NCBI RefSeq assembly: GCF_027533625.1
Contig: NZ_JAQAGZ010000007.1
Location: forward strand, 124,001 to 188,000
Direction: 5' to 3'
Length of the DNA: 64,000 nucleotides
From: Paenibacillus gyeongsangnamensis
GTDB taxonomy: Bacteria; Bacillota; Bacilli; Paenibacillales; NBRC-103111
The translations under genes and the position numbers were made by a program. Positions 43,202 to 50,965 of this stretch are shown here, piece after piece. The notes beneath the pieces were generated by a model. It had not been told where the DNA came from. It worked only from the letters and a program-made list of their open reading frames with translations, and ran no database searches. Every line of letters starts with the position of its first letter. Within the stretch, counting starts at the first letter, position 1.

Positions 43202-44428
43202 ATGATGACTACGAAAATGAATATTGAATTGGTTAAAAAATTTAATAAAACCTCCATACTTCGAACAATTCGGGACAAAGAGCCAATCTCACGTTCGGAA
43301 ATCTCCGAACTAATGAATTTGGCTCGACCTTCTGTTTCAGACATTGTCACAGAATTAATTCAAGAGGGGTGGGTAAGGGAATTAAATTCAATTAAGGGGG
43401 GGCGAGGAAGGCGTCCCATTCCACTTGAAATCAATCCTGACGGTAAATTCATTATCGGAGTGGAGTTAGGTGTGCGCCGAGTTGAAATGATTTTATGCAA
43501 TTTACACGCAAACATTCTGGCAAGCCACGAGTTTGAATTTGATAATAATCAAGTTACGTTCATATTGGAACAAATTTGTAGTGGGGTAGAGGATTTAATA
43601 ATGAAAAGTGGAGTTCCGTTCAATAAAATACTTGGAATCGGAATTGCCATGCATGGAGTTGTCGATCCTGTTCGAGGCGTATCCATTCTTGCCCCTAACT
43701 TAGGCTGGCGCGATGTTTCTATCGCCAAAGAGATTCAGGAAAAAACCAAACTAATGACCATCGTGGAAAATGATTGCATGTGCTCGGCACTTGCCGAAAG
43801 CTGGTTTGGCCTTGGTAAAGCTAGTGAGAATTTTGTAACATTGCTTGTGAATTATGGAATTGGGTCAAGTTTTTTCTTAGACGGTAAAATCTATCGAGGT
43901 ATGAATAATGCTTCTGGTCGTGTTGGTCATGTTACCGTTTCAGAAGAAGGCCCAAAATGCGTATGCGGGAATTATGGATGCTTGGAAGCAATGGCATCCG
44001 AGACTGCAATTGTTTCTATGGCAGTGAAGCGGTTGCGTATAGGAGAAGACAGCATTTTGCATCGACATCTGGAACATGGTCTGCGTATTCAACATATTTA
44101 TCAAGGGGCGAATCTGGGGGATCCATTATCTCTCGATGTTTTAAAAATTGCTGGCCGGTTTCTTGGCTTGGGTGTATCACATATAATTAATACCCTAGAC
44201 CCGGAAGCAATCATCATCGGTGGTGGTATCGTTCATGCCGCAAAAATTATCATTCCTACCATTCGTGAGATTATCAATCGACGCGTTCTTAGTGATAAAG
44301 CAAAGAAGACACCTATTCTTGTATCTCACCTTCAAGAACATCTTTATCCGATTGGAGCGGCTACCTTGATACTTGAAAGGTGTTTTCAACTCCCCACAGT
44401 TTTGCAACCGTCATTATTTACTAGTTGA
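43202..44428 (+). CDS. ROK-family transcriptional regulator (NagC/XylR type)
   Basis: 408 residues from the ATG at 43202 (GAAAGGG upstream); the longer frame from 43043 has no ribosome site. N-terminal winged HTH (about 10-75) with ISRSEISELMNLARPSVSDIVTELI and a GGRGRRPIPLEI wing, then a ROK domain with the zinc motif GRVGHVTVSEEG / CVCGNYGCLEAMAS. The ATP-binding DxGGT motif is degenerate (VELGVRR), so it is a sensor, not a kinase. It probably represses the MFS/sulfatase genes in response to a sugar. A perfect 8-bp hairpin without T tract (44436-44455) follows. Confidence 0.92.
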   Translation: MMTTKMNIELVKKFNKTSILRTIRDKEPISRSEISELMNLARPSVSDIVTELIQEGWVRELNSIKGGRGRRPIPLEINPDGKFIIGVELGVRRVEMILCNLHANILASHEFEFDNNQVTFILEQICSGVEDLIMKSGVPFNKILGIGIAMHGVVDPVRGVSILAPNLGWRDVSIAKEIQEKTKLMTIVENDCMCSALAESWFGLGKASENFVTLLVNYGIGSSFFLDGKIYRGMNNASGRVGHVTVSEEGPKCVCGNYGCLEAMASETAIVSMAVKRLRIGEDSILHRHLEHGLRIQHIYQGANLGDPLSLDVLKIAGRFLGLGVSHIINTLDPEAIIIGGGIVHAAKIIIPTIREIINRRVLSDKAKKTPILVSHLQEHLYPIGAATLILERCFQLPTVLQPSLFTS

Positions 44429-44599
44429 AGCCGATACCTTTCGCAAACGAAAGGTTCTGGGTCAACGAGAACATCCGGAATGTCGAGGTAATCCTACTCT
44501 TCAAGGTGCACTTCGACTTCCAGATCACCTTTGCAACCCTTATGCAGCAACGAAAAATTCGTGGAATAGAAAAAGAGATGTGATATGCCAACCCCTATC

Positions 44600-44720
44600 A
44601 GAAGCTGTAGTTTCGACACAACCATAATTCCCGCAACTACATTTTGGGCCATCCTCAGTAACTGTTGTTATGTCCGATCCTAGCGGATGAATTGTGAACT
44701 CCCCGGTAGACCTTTTCCAT
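44600..44720 (-). pseudogene. ROK regulator remnant
   Basis: On the minus strand, KVYRGVHNSSARIGH and, after a one-base frame change, VTEDGPKCSCGNYGCVETTAS match the corresponding part of the intact ROK protein at 43202 (KIYRGMNNASGRVGH, VSEEGPKCVCGNYGCLEAMAS). The N-terminal HTH is gone and the rest is unrecognisable. It points away from the MFS gene at 45099, just as the intact ROK gene points away from the MFS remnant at 42285. Other bases between 44429 and 44858 hold no gene I can identify. Confidence 0.75.
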
Positions 44721-44858
44721 CTTCATTGTTCATTTTAGTTGATGTCATTTTTTTAGTCTCTTTAGTGAAAGAAACAATTTGTTAATATAAATAATTATAT
44801 CATCAGAGTTTCTTGCTCGAAAGATGAAGGGAAGTTCAAATTGTTTAGCGAATTGAGG

Positions 44859-44887
44859 TTGACCAGATTATTTTCACCATATATAAT
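44859..44887 (+). promoter_or_regulatory. Sigma-A promoter of the MFS/sulfatase operon
   Basis: TTGACC at 44859-44864 and TATAAT at 44882-44887 with an ideal 17-bp spacer. The start codon is about 205 bp further on, so the message has a long AT-rich leader. Confidence 0.75.
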
Positions 44888-45098
44888 TATCACAAATAAC
44901 TAAAACGGCGGGCGTCATATAGTCCTTACGTCGTTAAAAGATAATAATAGGGGGGACCTGAAGGAAGTGATCTCACGATTTAATTTATTTTTGAAGGGAT
45001 TGTAACCGCTTTAGTAATTTTCAAACTTTAAATAATGGCGAAGAATTTATTATCCGAGAAAATTAATGTTTAACTAGCAGTAGGAGGATGGGCATATA

Positions 45099-46397
45099 AT
45101 GGACGATAAGAAATTAAGAACGGCACGGTATTTAATTGCCGCAGGAGAACTTCTACAGGGATATGACACAGCCATTGTCGCCGTTGCGATACTATTTTTA
45201 AAACCACAGTTTAATTTAAGTACTACTCAATCCGGATTGTTACTTACAGCAACGGATTTAGGAGGAATCATTGGACTTCTCATTTCAGGGTATTTAGCTG
45301 ATAAATATGGTCGTCGAGCTGTATTCAGTATTGACCTTATTATTTTCACACTTTTCGCCTTATTATCCGGATTTTCACAAAATTTCTTGGAAATCTATAT
45401 TACTAGATTTATTTTAGGAATGGCCATCGGAGCAGATATACCGGTAATTACATCGTTTTTAGGAGAAATAGCTCCTTCGAATCGACGTGGTAGGTTTATC
45501 GCTTTTACTCCTCAGTTTTTTCAAATAATGGGGACTGTCGCAGCATCGGCATTGGGGCTCATCTTCAAAGATGCTGGTGTAGATGTATGGAGATGGCTAT
45601 TTATTGCAGGTGCAATCCCTTCAGCTATCATCTTCCTGGCAAGACGGAGTTTGCCGGAATCTCCTGTTTGGTTGGCTAAGAACGGAAGAATAGAAGAGGC
45701 CGAAATCGCCGCCAAAAAAATCGGGGTAACGATAAATTTACAGGAGATATCACCGGTTCAAACACGTTTTAAAGAACTACTGACAGCAAAATTTCTAGTA
45801 CCACTAGCTATCGTTTATGTTTGGGGAATCTTACATTGTGTTCTTTCACCTTTCTCTCAAAAAGCTACGCCGTATATCCTTAAATATGGTGTTGGAAGTT
45901 CAACTACTGCGTCATTCGTATTAACTATGATTATTCAAGTTGGGGCTATTATTGGAATGTACGCCGGCAGTATTGCAATTGATAAGACAAACCGGAAGGT
46001 TACAGGCACGATAGGACTCTTTCTTACAGGAGCTTTCTATATTTTAACGGCATTTGTAGGAATTCCATCACATTCGATGATCATAATGGGAGCATTCTAC
46101 TTTATTCTCAATTTATTCTATTGGACTTTTATCCCAACGTTATCCTATGTATGGGGAACTGAGATTTTCCCTTCACGTATCAGAGGGACAGCAAATGGAA
46201 TCCAATTTACATCCTGTAGGGTAGGCGGTGTAATTGGCGGCAACCTAGTTACACTTGGAATAGCTGACATAGGCGTTGAAAAAACTATCGCTTTTGGAAT
46301 GCTGCCTGTATTACTTATGATACTAATTTTATGGATCGCTCCTAACCTTAATAAAAATCAAGGCCAAAAGCTTGAGAGCATTGAGCAAACAATGTAA
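45099..46397 (+). CDS. MFS sugar-porter-like transporter
   Basis: 432 residues with twelve predicted TM helices; AGGAGG before the ATG. Sugar-porter signatures are visible: YDTAIVAVAI in TM1, the GYLADKYGRRAVF loop between TM2 and TM3, GMAIGADIPV, SLPESPVWLAKNGR after TM6 and WGTEIFPSRIRGTANG in the second half. It would import a small sugar or sugar sulfate by proton symport, supplying the cytoplasmic sulfatases. Its partial twin lies at 42285 on the opposite strand. Confidence 0.92.
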   Translation: MDDKKLRTARYLIAAGELLQGYDTAIVAVAILFLKPQFNLSTTQSGLLLTATDLGGIIGLLISGYLADKYGRRAVFSIDLIIFTLFALLSGFSQNFLEIYITRFILGMAIGADIPVITSFLGEIAPSNRRGRFIAFTPQFFQIMGTVAASALGLIFKDAGVDVWRWLFIAGAIPSAIIFLARRSLPESPVWLAKNGRIEEAEIAAKKIGVTINLQEISPVQTRFKELLTAKFLVPLAIVYVWGILHCVLSPFSQKATPYILKYGVGSSTTASFVLTMIIQVGAIIGMYAGSIAIDKTNRKVTGTIGLFLTGAFYILTAFVGIPSHSMIIMGAFYFILNLFYWTFIPTLSYVWGTEIFPSRIRGTANGIQFTSCRVGGVIGGNLVTLGIADIGVEKTIAFGMLPVLLMILILWIAPNLNKNQGQKLESIEQTM

Positions 46398-46415
46398 TAA
46401 AGAATAGGATGGCTT

Positions 46416-46460
46416 ATATTTACAATGGATCACGGGCTTGCCTTTCCATTCATAAATTAA
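46416..46460 (+). pseudogene. Sulfatase remnant (15 codons)
   Basis: IFTMDHGLAFPFIN followed by TAA matches VIFTTDHGLAFPFMKCN of the sulfatase at 40919. It sits 18 bp after the MFS stop codon, exactly where a co-transcribed sulfatase would be expected. Short, but the match covers a metal-binding motif plus following residues typical of that one paralogue. Confidence 0.65.
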
Positions 46461-46500
46461 CTTCGATTATTAGAAACAGAAAGAGAAATCTCTTAATAAA

Positions 46501-46530
46501 GGCTGCTGATATAGAGCAGCCCTTTTCTTC
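46501..46530 (+). terminator. Rho-independent terminator after the MFS operon
   Basis: GGCTGCT pairs with AGCAGCC around GATATAG, followed by CTTTTCTTC. Confidence 0.75.
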
Positions 46531-46629
46531 GTAATTTGAACAGTAGTGGATTTATGGATATGGTACAATCAAAAACTGTTTTATCTCCAAAGGTCAAGGC
46601 ACACCATAAATGAAATAATGGAGAGAACT

Positions 46630-46737
46630 ATGAAATATTTAATTGAATGGATAGTAATTAGTTCCATTATAATTTTTGGAATGGTTTTGGTTTGGAATAA
46701 TAATTTTAGCTCTTGTGGCTGTTTTCAAATTCATTAA
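46630..46737 (+). CDS. Possible 35-residue membrane peptide
   Basis: ATG at 46630 with TGGAGAG a few bases upstream. The product is MKYLIEW followed by a hydrophobic stretch (IVISSIIIFGMVLVW) and a short NNNFSSCGCF tail, i.e. one TM helix and a Cys pair. I recognise no family. It could be a chance frame in AT-rich DNA. The 46738-46911 segment shows nothing further. Confidence 0.25.
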   Translation: MKYLIEWIVISSIIIFGMVLVWNNNFSSCGCFQIH

Positions 46738-46911
46738 TCTATTTCTTAAATGAGGGTTCGGTGTGTATTCCGTTCCTAATATCCGGTCCTGATATTCTCC
46801 ATTCCAGGTATGTGACAAAACGATAGGCCTGACATGATGTTATGTCTACCTTATTGGGACTTGGCCGGCTTGCCGATGATAAAAGACTTACTTAATGGAG
46901 TGGGACTTCTA

Positions 46912-48375
46912 ATGAACAAACACAATATTATATTGATTGTTTCGGACCAACATCGTAGCGATTTTATGGGTTGTGCGGGTAAAAAGGTTGTTGAAACCCC
47001 TAATCTGGATAAAATGGCGGCAGAAGGTATTCATTTTACAAATCATTATTGTAATTCTCCACTCTGCGTACCATCTAGAATGTCCATGATGACTGGGCGT
47101 CATCCGCATCATACGGGAGTATTCGGAAATGAAGATTGCCTGCCCTCGGATATGCCTACATTTGCCCATGCATTGGCTTTGGGTGGATACGAAACCATAC
47201 TATGCGGGAGAATGCATTTCGTTGGTCCCGATCAGCGGCACGGTTTCCAAAGAAGGCTGGTTGGGGATATAACTCCCAGCTATGCCGGAGGACCTAAAAC
47301 CAATTATGGTCCACTAGCCGGGACGACGGATTCGGATTTCATCTCAATCAAATTGGCCGGACCGGGAAACAGTCCTGTCATGAATTATGATGAAACGGTA
47401 ACATCTGCATCAGAACAATTTTTGCTGGAACGGGCACATTCACCTGGCAGTCGTCCTTTTTTCCTGACTATTGGTTTGTATGGCCCGCATAACCCATATA
47501 CGTGTTCACACAAGCAATATGAACGTGCGGTTCGAGCAATGGAGCTTCATGATAAGACGATACCGGTTGACCCGGAGCCGCATCCATGGATCGAAGAAAC
47601 ACTGAAAAGTTCGGGGTTAGACAAGATTACGGATCAGCAAATGAAGAACGCACGCGCTAATTATATAGGATTGGTAAATCATCTGGATCAATATATCGGA
47701 AGGATTTTAAAGGCTTCTCAAGCTCTTGGAGAAGATACTTTGATCATTTATGTAAGCGATCACGGAGATATGGCGGGTGATCATGGTTTATTTTGGAAAA
47801 GGTGTTTTTACGAGGCTTCTGTTAAGGTTCCAATGATTTGGTATCCTGCAGTCTCAAAGAACGGGTTATTCAATATTAAAAAAGGGATGAAGATCGATGT
47901 TCCTACAAGCTTGGTCGATTTAGCCCCGACTCTCATCAGCTTAAGCGGATCATCGGAATTGCCTAATCTTGACGGACGGGATTTGTTGCAACTGATCCAT
48001 AAAAACGAGATATCGAAAATATGGACGGAAAGACCCGTGTTCTCCGAGTTGATTATACCGAGTAAGTCTCCCACCAGGATGATTCGATACAAAGAATATA
48101 AGCTTATTTATTATCACGGGTACTCGAGTCCACAATTGTTCAATGTGGTTGACGATCCTGATGAAAAATATGATTTAAGCCGTTCTACTTCCCATCAGGA
48201 TATTAAAGAAGAGCTGCTATGTATATTGCTTAAGGAATGGAACGTTGAAGAAATCTTAAGAAAAAGAGAGAAGAAATTAGACGATTTGAAGTATATGAAG
48301 CTTTGGGGGAACAAGGTTGGGATGGGGCGGTTGGATCTTTGGAATGAGGATTATACGCTTAACCAAGCAAGGTAA
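46912..48375 (+). CDS. Type I sulfatase
   Basis: 487 residues from the ATG at 46912 (GGAGTGGG upstream); the earlier frame from 46834 lacks conserved sequence. N-terminal NIILIVSDQHRSDFMG (metal site), formylglycine motif LCVPSRMSMMTGRHPHH, CGRMHFVGPDQRHGF, and IYVSDHGDMAGDHGLFWKRCFYEAS (metal and sulfate site). No signal peptide. Related to choline-sulfatase/arylsulfatase-like bacterial enzymes acting on sugars; substrate unknown. It is followed by a metallo-hydrolase at 192 bp. Confidence 0.93.
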   Translation: MNKHNIILIVSDQHRSDFMGCAGKKVVETPNLDKMAAEGIHFTNHYCNSPLCVPSRMSMMTGRHPHHTGVFGNEDCLPSDMPTFAHALALGGYETILCGRMHFVGPDQRHGFQRRLVGDITPSYAGGPKTNYGPLAGTTDSDFISIKLAGPGNSPVMNYDETVTSASEQFLLERAHSPGSRPFFLTIGLYGPHNPYTCSHKQYERAVRAMELHDKTIPVDPEPHPWIEETLKSSGLDKITDQQMKNARANYIGLVNHLDQYIGRILKASQALGEDTLIIYVSDHGDMAGDHGLFWKRCFYEASVKVPMIWYPAVSKNGLFNIKKGMKIDVPTSLVDLAPTLISLSGSSELPNLDGRDLLQLIHKNEISKIWTERPVFSELIIPSKSPTRMIRYKEYKLIYYHGYSSPQLFNVVDDPDEKYDLSRSTSHQDIKEELLCILLKEWNVEEILRKREKKLDDLKYMKLWGNKVGMGRLDLWNEDYTLNQAR

Positions 48376-48567
48376 ACTTATGACCCTGTTATTAAACACA
48401 GAGCTAAAGAAGTACTTCCAAGGCGGTAGCAGATATCGAGAGAAAGCGATAGCATAGTACGAATCAAAAGTAAAGCCTCGGTGATAAGGAAAGGGCACTT
48501 CGAGTGCAATCATTCGTCTGCCCTCTCTACAGTTGAATTAATCTATGACTATAAGGAGGTTATTTTT

Positions 48568-49278
48568 ATGCAGATAATGAACAGGATCTTTCAATTAAGC
48601 GGGCAAGCATATGGAGTTAGTCCAAACGCATACGCAGTGCTTGGAGACAATGCAGTTGTCATTATCGATACGGGCACGAACCAAGCCGAATTAACAATTA
48701 TCGAGGAGAATTTGGCCGCATGGGGATTGTCGGATTATCCGATAAGTCATCTTCTTATCACTCACTCTCACTTTGATCATAGCGGGAATGCGCATATTTT
48801 CAGCAAGAAAGGTACAAAAATAATTGCGGGCATCGGCGATGCTGAAGGAATTGAATGCGGTGACGAACGAACGCTTTGCTATTCACATGAACAAAACTTC
48901 ATACCTTGCCGGGTAGACTTAAAAGTGAAGTCTGGCGATCATATCCGGGCAGCCGGACTGAATTTTGATGTCATTCATCTTCCAGGACATTCTTCAGGAT
49001 CTATGGCATATCAATTAAAACTGGATGGCAAAACCATTTTGTTTACGGGAGACTCTTTAATGCAGGGGCCGGATGGGCAGCCTAGATTGGGTATTTCCGT
49101 TGCCGAGGATTTTGACCCGGAAATGTACTTGAAATCGTTGAAAACATTATCCAAACTAAATGCTGATGCTGTTCTGGGCGGGCATTTTCAACCCTGCTTA
49201 CGTCATGCTGTTCTTTTGCTGAGACGCGGATACAGAACAGGCCTTCTGAAGCTTCGAACCCCATCCATAACGAATTGA
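48568..49278 (+). CDS. Metallo-beta-lactamase-fold hydrolase
   Basis: 236 residues from the ATG at 48568, with AAGGAGG 8 bp upstream. Zinc ligands are in ITHSHFDHSGN (HxHxDH), HLPGHSSGSM and TGDSLM; a GGHFQPC block near the end completes the site. The C-terminal RRGYRTGLLKLR tail is basic. Glyoxalase-II-like or lactonase activity is possible. In a sulfatase cluster it may open a lactone or ester in the same pathway, which is only inference. Confidence 0.88.
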   Translation: MQIMNRIFQLSGQAYGVSPNAYAVLGDNAVVIIDTGTNQAELTIIEENLAAWGLSDYPISHLLITHSHFDHSGNAHIFSKKGTKIIAGIGDAEGIECGDERTLCYSHEQNFIPCRVDLKVKSGDHIRAAGLNFDVIHLPGHSSGSMAYQLKLDGKTILFTGDSLMQGPDGQPRLGISVAEDFDPEMYLKSLKTLSKLNADAVLGGHFQPCLRHAVLLLRRGYRTGLLKLRTPSITN

Positions 49279-49385
49279 AGAGCTAAGTAGGGCTTGCTGA
49301 ACGGGTCGTCTTTATGGCGACAAGGCGTAGCGAGTAACATATCTGGATAATAGCCGTTAATAATGCCCCAAATTAATTGAATTAA

Positions 49386-49430
49386 AACCAGCAGTAGCCT
49401 TGGAATTAAAGTCCAAGACTGCTGCTGGTT
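49386..49430. terminator. Bidirectional terminator hairpin
   Basis: AACCAGCAGTAGCCTTGGA and TCCAAGACTGCTGCTGGTT pair with only two wobble positions around ATTAAAG; T-rich sequence follows on the + side (TTCTTCTG). Confidence 0.7.
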
Positions 49431-49533
49431 CTTCTGCGTAATTTTTAGGTGACGCAAGGAACGACGCGAGGGACTTTTAGAACTTATTATTTTGATGATC
49501 GAAAATACACATTATATAATGTGTCAGATTGAC

Positions 49534-49731
49534 GAGAAACCCGGATATAGAGAAAAATGCAAAAGGTAGAAGGTGGGGTATCCCCTGTAAGAGCGATAGC
49601 GCCCGCCTTTCTTATCGGAAAATGACCGCTGCTTAGCGAATCAATTGAAAATTTTACGGGTAACAATAGCGGCCGGAAGGGGATACCCCACCGGAGTACC
49701 ATGGCAGATTTCTCTATTTCATGGGTTTCTC
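49534..49731 (-). repeat. Foldable intergenic repeat family A, copy 3 (inverted, diverged)
   Basis: The 121-bp core at 49572-49692 aligns with the reverse complement of the other two copies: GGTGGGGTATCCCCT, GAGCGATAGCG, CGCCTTTCT, CCGCTGCTTAGCG, GGGGATACCCCACC. The outer arms differ in sequence from the other copies, yet again form an inverted pair (GAGAAACCC / GGGTTTCTC). Marks the right side of the AT-rich island. Confidence 0.8.
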
Positions 49732-49796
49732 TACAGCTTGTGTGTTAACAATATATTAAAACGTTTGCTCTACGAATACATTTCCTTCACAGCTTC

Positions 49797-50675
49797 CTAC
49801 CGCGTCGCTCCCAACTTCTTTAGCAGACGAGCTGTCTCGTCGTTTTTTCTGTGTTCCGCCATGCTGAGCGGCGTAGCCTTGTCCTTCGGAGCGGGTGCAT
49901 GGATGTCCGCACCGCGGTTCACGAGCAGCTCCACCATATCCGCCTGTCCCATGTGAGCCGCCCAGTGAAGCGGCGCACCCAAGAAGTGGAAGCCCGTTGG
50001 CATCACGTTAACATCGGCTCCGTAATCGAGCAAGCAGGTGACGCAGTCGATTCTAAGATTGATCAGCGCGTAGATCAGCGCCTGCTCGAGCCGTTCGTCC
50101 TTGGAATCCTGTGGAGGGATAGCGTTGTTAATGGGAGCGGTATGAGGGCCTGCTTGAGGGAGCAAGCGGCCGTCCGGGCCAAAGAAGCCCGGCAATAGAT
50201 CGATCCGGCCCAGCCCTGCGGCGAACTCGAGCGTCATGGCAGCGCCTCGTCTTACCAGCATCTCGGCGACCTCATGATTTCCATAGAAAAGGGATTGCGC
50301 GAGAGGCCGCAGGTCATGATCAAGTCCGTTGACCGAGGCGCCTGACTCGATGAGCAGTTCCGCCATGGGGACGTCGTTCGAGCTAACCGCCCACTGCAGG
50401 GGAGTTTCGCCTTTGTCCGGGTCTCCGGCACGGGCGTTGACATCCGCACCGCTCGCGATCAGCAATCGGCCCGTCTCCACTACACGTGGAAAATGTCCAG
50501 GCCAATCGCACGCATGGTTCAGCAGCGTTCGGCCTTTCATAGAGCGTGCATTAGCCAAGCCGGGATATTCGTGCAGCAACTCCGCGAGCAATTCAACGTC
50601 TCCCGTCCTCACCGCTCGGACTGCAGCCGGAAAGACCTCGGCCAAATCGCCGTCCTGTGGAATATCGTCAACCAT
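49797..50675 (-). CDS. Ankyrin-repeat protein
   Basis: 292 residues from the ATG at 50675, with AAAGGAG 9 bp upstream; the GTG at 50684 abuts that site. Ankyrin repeats are visible, e.g. GRTLLNHACDW, GETPLQWAVSSNDVPMAELLIESGASVN, IDCVTCLLDYGADVN and GAPLHWAAHMGQADMVELLVNRGADIHAP. No other domain, signal peptide or TM segment. Such soluble repeat proteins bind other proteins; the partner is unknown. Composition is GC-rich again, so the island ends before it. Confidence 0.92.
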   Translation of the reverse strand: MVDDIPQDGDLAEVFPAAVRAVRTGDVELLAELLHEYPGLANARSMKGRTLLNHACDWPGHFPRVVETGRLLIASGADVNARAGDPDKGETPLQWAVSSNDVPMAELLIESGASVNGLDHDLRPLAQSLFYGNHEVAEMLVRRGAAMTLEFAAGLGRIDLLPGFFGPDGRLLPQAGPHTAPINNAIPPQDSKDERLEQALIYALINLRIDCVTCLLDYGADVNVMPTGFHFLGAPLHWAAHMGQADMVELLVNRGADIHAPAPKDKATPLSMAEHRKNDETARLLKKLGATR

Positions 50676-50832
50676 GTCGTTCACTCCTTTCTACGAAAGC
50701 CAAGCACACTTTTTCCCCTCTAGTCGTAATGATTATGCCCATAATGTATTCGATAGCAACTTGGTATTTCCTTTTTAAAACCATACATACCAGCCGATGT
50801 TCAACTCCTGCCGGTGAACCTCACTTGTAAGC

Positions 50833-50900
50833 GTGGTCAATTTGTTCCACCTTTTTGTTCAATATCCTCGGTGTTGGGCGATCGCGGCGGAATTTATAAT
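50833..50900 (+). promoter_or_regulatory. Tandem activator site and -10 of the orphan binding protein
   Basis: GTGGTCA at 50833-50839 and TTGTTCA at 50855-50861, 22 bp apart, then TATAAT at 50895-50900, 40 bp after the second half-site. Apart from one mismatch and one extra base this is the arrangement found at 30436 and 35820. Suggests shared control by the regulator at 34203. Confidence 0.65.
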
Positions 50901-50965
50901 GGGCCATGTAGACAAAATACAGTAAGAACCCGTAAATAGTTACCAAATAAGGGAGGTTCACGTAT

